Positions 57,120-64,000 of a stretch of 64,000 nucleotides of DNA are shown piece by piece. The notes beneath the pieces were generated by a model, which saw only the letters and a list, made by a program, of their open reading frames with translations, searched no databases and was not told where the DNA came from. Made by a program: the position numbers and the translations under genes. The DNA lies in assembly GCF_003255815.1 (NCBI RefSeq), contig NC_037680.1, forward strand, positions 16,588,547-16,652,546, given 5' to 3'. Position 1 is the first letter of the stretch; every line of letters begins with the position of its first letter. The stretch comes from Theropithecus gelada (Eukaryota > Chordata > Mammalia > Primates > Cercopithecidae).

Positions 57120-57575
57120 GATTATTGCCTGTTTGATGCTAGATACCATTCTGGTCCTTCCCATCCTCTACTAAGTACTTCAAAAAGTTGAATCCTGCAA
57201 GTTATATCACCCATGCTTTTTTGCCAATTGGGTTTCAGCTAGTTTTAGGAAAGTGGAAAAATTGGTAGAGATGAGGGGTCAGGAAGAGGAGACACTGGGT
57301 ACTTCTGCCCATGTCCTGGTGTTTCAGGCAGCATCCTCAAGAGTGCTTGTGTCCCCTCCATTGTTCTACCTCCCACTAGGCAGCTTGAGCTCCAGATAAC
57401 ACCTGCTCCTACAGGTGGTACAGGTGGCAAGAGCATGCTGTCCTGAGGGCTTGCTCACTTTCCTTGTTTGCTTTTCAGTTCCAACACCTTTATCATGAGC
57501 TACCCGTATTAAAAATTATCTCTGGAACCCTGGACAGAGATTTTGCCATTTGTATTGAAACCTGACTAATACAGC
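57120..57575 (+). mobile_element. LTR-like old repeat
   Basis: The end (ctggaaccctggacagagat, then cctgactaatacag) resembles the 3' end of an old LTR; the body is unassigned. Confidence 0.3.
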
Positions 57576-57629
57576 ATTACTGTGTTCATCCCATAAATGA
57601 AGGAACTGAAAGTTAAAGAAGTCAACCTC

Positions 57630-57800
57630 ACACCAGAGAGTTTATTATATGCCAGGCATTAGGCTGAAACTTGATATGTATTATTTCTTTTAATCCTCGC
57701 AAATTTTTATGAGGTAGGAATTATTATCTCTATTTCACAGGTAAGAAAATAAAGCTCAGGGAACATAAATAACCTGCTCAATGCCATACTAGTAACTGGT
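57630..57800 (-). repeat. MIR element, antisense
   Basis: gtttattatatgccaggcat, cttttaatcctcgcaaattt, ttatgaggtaggaattatta, tctatttcacaggtaagaaa and taaagctcagggaa are clear antisense MIR. Confidence 0.85.
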
Positions 57801-58364
57801 AGACATAGGAACAATGATATCTCTGTCTCTAGATTATAGCAAGGGTACAACCAATTAATTAAGAGATGCTGGAAGATGGCACCTCCCCTTCCAGTGGTTC
57901 CCACATACAGTCATTAGCCACACGCTTCAGGAAGTTCATGCTAGAGACTGGAGAAAGGTAGCCTGTATGGCATTACCACAACTCAGCCAGTTTAAAAGAA
58001 GGTTCAGGTTCTCCAAAGCCACTTTGCAAATAACCACAGGGCTAAAAACGATAGTGCACTGCTAATTGTTTAACAATCTGCTCTCCAAGGAGATTTTTTT
58101 AAAAGATCTGATTCATAGAGTTTTCCAGTCTTCATGGTGTAAATGTAACTGGGCAGCTTAACTTCAAAATGCATTTTAAACTTTTTTTTTTTCCTTTCTC
58201 TTGGATTTTAAGATATAACCTTGCAGCAAACTGCAGAAGCCTTTTTCCTTAGTCTTAAAATATACTTCATGTCCCTTTTTTTCTCACCATATACTCCCCT
58301 TCACATTATCTAAACTGGACACTAGTATCCAAGTATGTGCCTTCTTAGAAGTCCCAGGGGTTAG
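57801..58364. other. No recognised feature
   Basis: Unassigned sequence with a T tract at about 58182-58192. Confidence 0.5.
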
Positions 58365-58742
58365 TCATGAGATAGACAGACCAAGTCTGAAGACCCAGTT
58401 GCAAAATTCTTGAGATATGTCAAGGCCGCTAGTTAACAACTGGCCATTGTTGAGAACACATCTGCCAGAAATCAAGGTGGACCAGGACTCAAGATAGCCA
58501 CTAGAACAAGACACACAGACACTGTACTCAGGCCAATTCTTGCCTGCATTCCTTAGTAAGTTTTCCTTCTTTAAATTCCTGCCTTCCCACAAAAAATCAA
58601 AGTGGTTGCTTTATATGGGAATCTGGCCACTTCCACTTTGCTCGTATTGGTTAACAAAGTCTCTATTTCTTTCTACCAGATATTGCTCTTGTTACTTGGA
58701 CTCTGCAAGCAGTGAGCATCCAGACCTGTGTTCAGTTACATA
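58365..58742 (+). mobile_element. Possible old ERV LTR
   Basis: The last part (atattgctcttgttacttgg, actctgcaagcagtgagcat, ccagacctgtgttcagttac) has the look of the U5 end of an ERV LTR. No boundary repeat is visible. Weak. Confidence 0.3.
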
Positions 58743-58879
58743 AATACTCCCACCATGGCTCATTTCAAGCTACTCATGTGATATCAACCAGCTCACAAAG
58801 TTCCTGAAATTCTAACAATCAGCTCCACCATACCATTGGTTAAAGATCTAAAAGGCAGTCAGTATTTGTTGACTAAAAT

Positions 58880-59500
58880 ATAGACACTGCTACATACTCC
58901 CAGAAGGGTAAAGCAAATGTGACTGGCAATCCAAAAAATGTCCTATGACACAGCAATTTCACTCATGATAATAGAAATGAGTGCATATATCCACAAAAGA
59001 CAGGTGCAGAAATGTTTCTGCCAGCATTGCTCCTAATAGCCCAAACTGGAAGAAAGAGTGCCAATGCCCAATTAAGTAAAAGAAAATGGTTTTAAAAATT
59101 ATGGAATATTTATATAATGGAATGTGTATTGACACGAATGAACTGCCGATGCACAAAATGTGGGTGTATTTCAAACATATTATGTAGAGCTAAAGAAGGC
59201 AGACACAAAAGACTATAGTATGCATAGTACTCTGTATGACCTTTTCATATGATGGTCAAGACAAGCAAAACGTATCTGGGAAAGTTAAAGTCCAAATGGT
59301 GTTTGTCTCGGGGTGGAGAGAGTATTGTTGATTGCAGACATGAGTTAATCCTCTAGGAGACTAGAAATGTAAATATTATAGAAAGGAGACTTGATCTGGG
59401 CAATGGTTATATGGATATATACATATATGAAATTTCCTCCACCTGTACCCTTGAGATTTGTATAGTTTATCATATGAAAATTATGCTTAAAAGTTTTAAA
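58880..59500 (+). mobile_element. Old L1 (L1M-type) 3' end
   Basis: gacacagcaatttcactcat, gaaatgagtgcatatatcca, caaaagacaggtgcagaaat, atagcccaaactggaag, ggaatgtgtattgacacgaa and a late gtacccttgagatttgtat are the ORF2 end and 3' UTR of an old L1. Confidence 0.85.
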
Positions 59501-59553
59501 AAGTAGTCTTTGGGCCCCGCAGGCATATGTTCTCAGATCATGCCCAAGCAAGG

Positions 59554-59923
59554 TGTATTAATCTGTTTTCACGCTGCTGATGAAGACATACCCAAGACTG
59601 GGAAATTTACAAAAGAAAGAGGTTTAATTTGACTCATGGTTCCACATGGCTGGGGAGGCCTCACAATCATGGCAGAAGGCAAAGAGGAACAAATCACATC
59701 TTACGTGGATGACAGCAGGCAGAGAGAGAACTTGTGTAGGGCAACTCCCAGTTTTAAAACCATCAGATCTAGAGAGATCCATTCACTATCATGAGAATAT
59801 CATGGGAAAGACCTGCCCCTATAATTCAGTCACCTCCCACTGGGTTCCTCCCATGACATGTGGATAGTGGGAGTTATAATCAAAGATGAGATTTGGGTGG
59901 GAACTCAGCCAAATCATATTACA
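59554..59923 (-). mobile_element. MaLR LTR (MST/THE1-like), antisense
   Basis: tgtattaatctgttttcacg, aagactgggaaatttacaaa, gaggtttaatttgactcatg, catggctggggaggcctcac, cagtcacctcccactgggtt and gatgagatttgggtgggaac are the antisense order of MST/THE1 LTRs, nearly complete. Confidence 0.93.
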
Positions 59924-62879
59924 AGGCATCTCAGATAAGAATGTTCTAGCCCAGGAGAATGTTCTAGTCCTGAGGTTTCATAGACTATATTTTTTGGTAT
60001 ATTGAGCACATACTTCTTCACCAGATGCCAGAGAAGTTTGCTTACCACAATCCCTCTATTTATAAAATTCCTTTTACATGAAAGCTTTTCCCTTCACCAG
60101 ATCCCCACCTCCACACTACTGCTACCCCTTACAGTAGTCACTGAAGTTTGCATCATCTGTAACAACGACAGTGAGGCAAAATCTCAGTTCACGAATTGTA
60201 TTATTGTAGTTTTGTTTGCTTTTTTGTTTTGATAGCTGTCCAGTTCTTGCTAATTTTTCAGGTTCTAAATACTTACTGACCTTTACCTTTGAGAGGAGAT
60301 CTAGTACTTTCAAGGTGACTTAAAAATTTTTTTGTTATTAAATGGAAAGTTAGTTCACAGACTCTTTTTTGTTGTGCCTTATTCTTTGTTCACATCCTAA
60401 ATATTTCATATAAGCTTTATATCTCTAGAATTTCACTGATTACTGTTTATGTCTTTTAACAGGATTTGTCTGTCCATCTTCTCTCTTCCTTCTCAATTAA
60501 TTATCATCCAAGTATTTCATCTGCATCACAAGATGGTTTGGTTTGTCCCTGATTGGGTATTTTGGGCCTTTCTTGTTTTAAGTTAATTAAAACGAAACTA
60601 TCATAAACTCCACATTAATAAAGTGTAATTGAAACAACTAAGTCATTAATAGTAACAAGATATATGGCATTATTACCAGCTGTGTGACCTTAAGCAACTC
60701 ACATTGGTAAATTTGCCTAATACCATAAAGTCAAGGGGCTTCTTACCCAGAGACCATCTTTAGGTTACCATTTATGATTTATTGACAATCTTTAGATACA
60801 GTGGCTCTACTAGCTATGAATATATATACAACTACTTTTAGTTTCACTAGCTCACAAAAACTTATCTTTTTAAAAGATGGAAGGCATTTAACGAGAACTT
60901 CAAGAAAGCTTAAAGATCATCTCACATCTCATCTTTCCACATATTTTTTATATATGGAAAAAAAAGTTTAGAGCAGATTTACCTAGTAAAAGGCAAGGCT
61001 TGTATAGCATTCAATTTTTTTGCTTCTTATTTCCATGTTTATGAGAAACTTACCTAAGTCTCTTGTGGAATGTAAGATTCCTGATGCCTACTATATTTTA
61101 CTGAAATTACCAGTCTAATCAAGCTCTAAAATTTTATGTGCTATAATTCCAATCCTTCCTTTGAGACCACAGTTGGATCAGTCTTCCTGATAAATTTCAA
61201 ATAAGCTAGCAGATCAAGTAAATCAATCAATTTGTATAAAATACTGTCTTCCTCCATTCTTGTCAAGTGAAAAGAAAATGGGATTCTTTGACCTATTTGA
61301 CTAAGATATTTTAGCAATATTGCTGTTAACATATACCTACTATGTATTATGCTATTTAGATGATCGGACATAAGAATAAGAAGCTAGACCAATGAGTACG
61401 GTGTTCGGAAGACTAAAGACCAGGATGAACAGAAATATTGGAACAATGCTGTGCAGAAGAAAATGGGTCCTGAAGCCTTTGCTATTGTTTTTTCTTCTCT
61501 TTTGTTCATTTGTTTATTTTTTGGTATACCACATACAGAGGAAGAAGAATGAACAAGGGAAAGCCTTTGTTTTTTGACCTAGCAAAGATGGTGTTCCGTT
61601 AAAAGGTGATAGAAAGAACACAGAATTATTCCACTTTTTCTTTGCTCCTATCTGCTGTAACATGGAAAATAATCTTCATGTTGGAAAGACACAGAAAGGT
61701 GAGAGGTAATATGGTATAATTTTTTTAAATGAGCCTTGGAATCAAACATTAATTTGAACCCAGGCTCTTCTCTTAGGACTTATGAGGTCTTATATTATTT
61801 ATCTGCTCTGAGTCTCACTTGATGGTATCAATAGTTCCATCCCCCAGAGTGTTAGAAGTATATAAGGCACTTTGACACAGTAACAGCTTAATAATTGATA
61901 TGTAATAGGGGATGGATGTCCAAAATAGGTAAGAAAATAAATAAGAATTTTAAATTAGGTGATAATTTAAAGTCTAAAAAAATTACATTTCAGTGTGCTG
62001 AAAGAACTCGTAAAAGCAATACTGATGTCATTGCTGGTAACTTTTGAAAAGTCATGGCAAATGATAGATGTGCTAGATTGTTGCTTCAATTTTCCAAAAA
62101 AAAAAAAAAAGGGAAAAAAAGATTTTCAAGATTCGGTAATTCCAACCAGCCAGCTAGAAGGAAATTCCAGATGCAGTATGGATTATGAAACAGATATTCT
62201 ATATGCAATTTTAAAAGGAAGTTTTGATTGCTGAAACCAGCACTTAATCAAACACAAATCATGCTGAAAGCAACAAGATTTCCTCTTTTTTTTTGGTCTT
62301 TTGAGGGACTGCTAGATTATTCAGAGAAATGTCGTAGCCGTGATATATTTGCATCTGAAGAGGACATGTGACAAAGGTTTTATGAATCTTTAATATACTA
62401 ATGTGCATTATAAATATCCAGAGGAAGCTACTCAATTCAGCACTTTTTAAATTATTTGACTGTGGAACCCTTTTTTTTGCAGAGTAAAATCTGAAAGAAG
62501 TTGGGTTGGGTGGAACTTTGGGAAACACTAGTGTAAGCCTGGAAAATAAATCTCCACTTTTTAGGTAGCTTTGGGGATATTGTGTTTATTTTCAAACATC
62601 ACCATTTAAAGGAACCCAGACAAACTAGAGTATTTCCAAAGGAGGGGCCAGAGTAATGAATTATATAACGCTATATTGCAGAAGAAATAATTAGGAGCTA
62701 TGAAAGAGGCACTTTGGGGAGTAAGGTTGTCCTGATGGTTGATTTCAAGTTTTTTAATGGTTGTTATATGGAGAAAGAACTGAATTACTTCTGTTTAGTT
62801 TAAGCAACCAGAAATAGGAGTACTATCTAAGAATTACAGGGCAGCAAGTTTTGGCTGAATATAAAGATTTTTTGTGAGA
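59924..62879. other. Long stretch without a recognised feature
   Basis: About 3 kb of AT-rich sequence with only short frames. An A tract lies at about 62096-62110. I see no repeat I can name with confidence. Confidence 0.5.
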
Positions 62880-63115
62880 GCGCTAGTCCTGGGATTTGAC
62901 AGACCTACAATTCAACACCAGTCCTGCAGTTTTTGGCTAGGTAGCTTAATCTCTCAGAAACTTGGTTTTCTCATTTGTAATAGGGGGAAGTTGATGGAGG
63001 TACTACAAAGAGTAAATCCTTGGATATACTCCAAGTAAATGTAGGATTTACATTAAATTTTATAAGGTCCATACAATTTCTGGCACATAGTAAGTGCTCA
63101 AGAAATGGAAGTCTG
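62880..63115 (+). repeat. MIR element
   Basis: gatttgacagacctacaatt, gtagcttaatctctcagaaa, cttggttttctcatttgtaa, tagggggaagttgatggagg and catagtaagtgctcaagaaa follow MIR in sense orientation. Confidence 0.85.
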
Positions 63116-63835
63116 GTGTTATTGGTAACATATAGAGCTACTCAATAATGAAAAGGATGGAGGACATCTGATAGCAGACAACATCTCAAGAGTGTAAATG
63201 CTCAAGCACATTCTTAATTATTTAAAAAAGAACTGAAAGTCTACTTTGGGCAACACATCAGGGAGGTAGCTGTGACTCAGTTCCTGTCTTTATGAGCTAA
63301 GTCACATGGGGACAAGCAGGGGAGTTAAGGCGAATATATTAAACAACAATAACACAAGGATGAATGCTTGCAAGAATATCAGAAATTATGAGCATGAGTG
63401 CTGAATTTTTTGAGGGAAATATGGAAGGATATATGAAAGTGGTAGCATATGAAGAATAGAAAATTTTTCAATGGATGTGGTAAGAAAGGAAGCAGCATGT
63501 TACAGAAGGAACTATTGTGAGGAGAGGCTGTAGGCAAAAAAGCATAGGAACGTATCCAGAGAAGCAGCACAATTTGAAGGGGATATAAATGCAAAACTAG
63601 AGATAAATGAGACACAATTCTGGATAATTATTGGGGGAGCTGCAGAGTGGATCTTGTACTTGACTTGGGGGTCAGTGGGGAGACTAAATATTATAAGAGA
63701 AAGAAAAGAGTGTCTTTATCTAAACTTACTTTAAAAAGAAAAAGAAACATGAAGTTGACATGGCAATAAAATTGGTTAGGATCTGTGTGATTCCTAAAGC
63801 AGGAAACCCAATTAAAAAAACAGCACAGTATAGGA
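63116..63835. other. No recognised feature
   Basis: Unassigned sequence between a MIR and an L1. Confidence 0.5.
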
Positions 63836-64000
63836 TAACTGGCCAGACAAATGCAGAAGGTTGAAACTGCACCCCTTCTTTACACCATATATAAAAATTA
63901 ACTCAAGATGGATTAAAGACTTAAATATAAAACGCAAAACTATAGAAACCCTGGAAGACAACCTAGGCAATACCATGCAGGACATACACATGGACAAAGA
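63836..64000 (+). mobile_element. L1 ORF2 fragment, runs off the window
   Basis: From ataactggccagacaaatgc through ccccttctttacaccatata, ctcaagatggattaaagact, gaaaccctggaagacaacct and gcaataccatgcaggacat this is the late part of L1 ORF2 in sense orientation. It begins abruptly, so it is 5'-truncated, and it continues beyond the right edge. Confidence 0.9.

Noticed and set aside
1..64000. Prokaryotic-style systems (CRISPR, operons, toxin-antitoxin, phage)
   Set aside because: The repeat content is that of a primate nuclear genome; no ordered short-repeat array, operon or bacterial gene is present.

Overview
This window is primate nuclear DNA, most likely from an ape or other catarrhine. It carries full-length Alu elements, one of them AluY-like with clean target-site duplications. 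It also has a 3.6-kb L1 of primate (L1PA-like) type, MaLR and other ERV LTRs, and a background of old MIR and L1M fragments. I recognise no protein-coding gene, tRNA, rRNA, CRISPR array or other prokaryote-style feature. The long open frames are L1 ORF2 pieces, Alu-derived frames, frames that run through the N gap, or frames of a length expected by chance.

The dominant structure is a giant palindrome. The left arm (1-27182) and the right arm (27659-54838) are reverse complements, and a 476-base run of N (27183-27658) sits exactly on the axis. Base x on the left pairs with base 54841-x on the right over most of the arm. The pairing constant falls to 54840 and then 54839 toward the outer end because of single-base indels. 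Base 1 of the window still pairs (with 54838), so the true outer end of the left arm lies outside the window.

Layout of each arm, outside to inside (left-arm coordinates): the edge of an LTR-like repeat (1-58); an ERV LTR with kappaB, AP-1 and CCAAT motifs inserted in an old L1 (930-1735); an L1 3' piece and an Alu that split an old repeat whose inverted partner lies at 7010-7440; an Alu monomer; a second ERV LTR (5282-5768); a CTCF-like site (6701-6713); several MaLR (MLT1-like) LTRs; two short unexplained ORFs (15990-17147); an Alu; a third ERV LTR inserted between MIR pieces (18659-19361); a 5'-truncated L1 (20400-23995); another LTR-like stretch; two Alus, one with an (AC)21 tail; and an MLT1-like LTR next to the gap.

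Where I compared the arms base by base, they were identical over long stretches. Nearly all differences fall in four tight patches: 1-58, 605-1054, 4840-5128 and 19886-20290. Within them the arms differ by about 3-7%, mostly by transitions. This pattern fits an old palindrome homogenised by arm-to-arm gene conversion, with a few tracts that escaped. It also shows that the two arms were not simply copied from one another in the assembly, at least at those places. Palindromes of this kind are best known from primate X and Y chromosomes; assigning this one to a sex chromosome is inference.

The right flank (54839-64000) is ordinary non-palindromic sequence: the rest of the LTR-like repeat, an old Alu, MIR fragments, an old L1 3' end, an antisense MST/THE1 LTR, and the start of another L1 that runs off the window.
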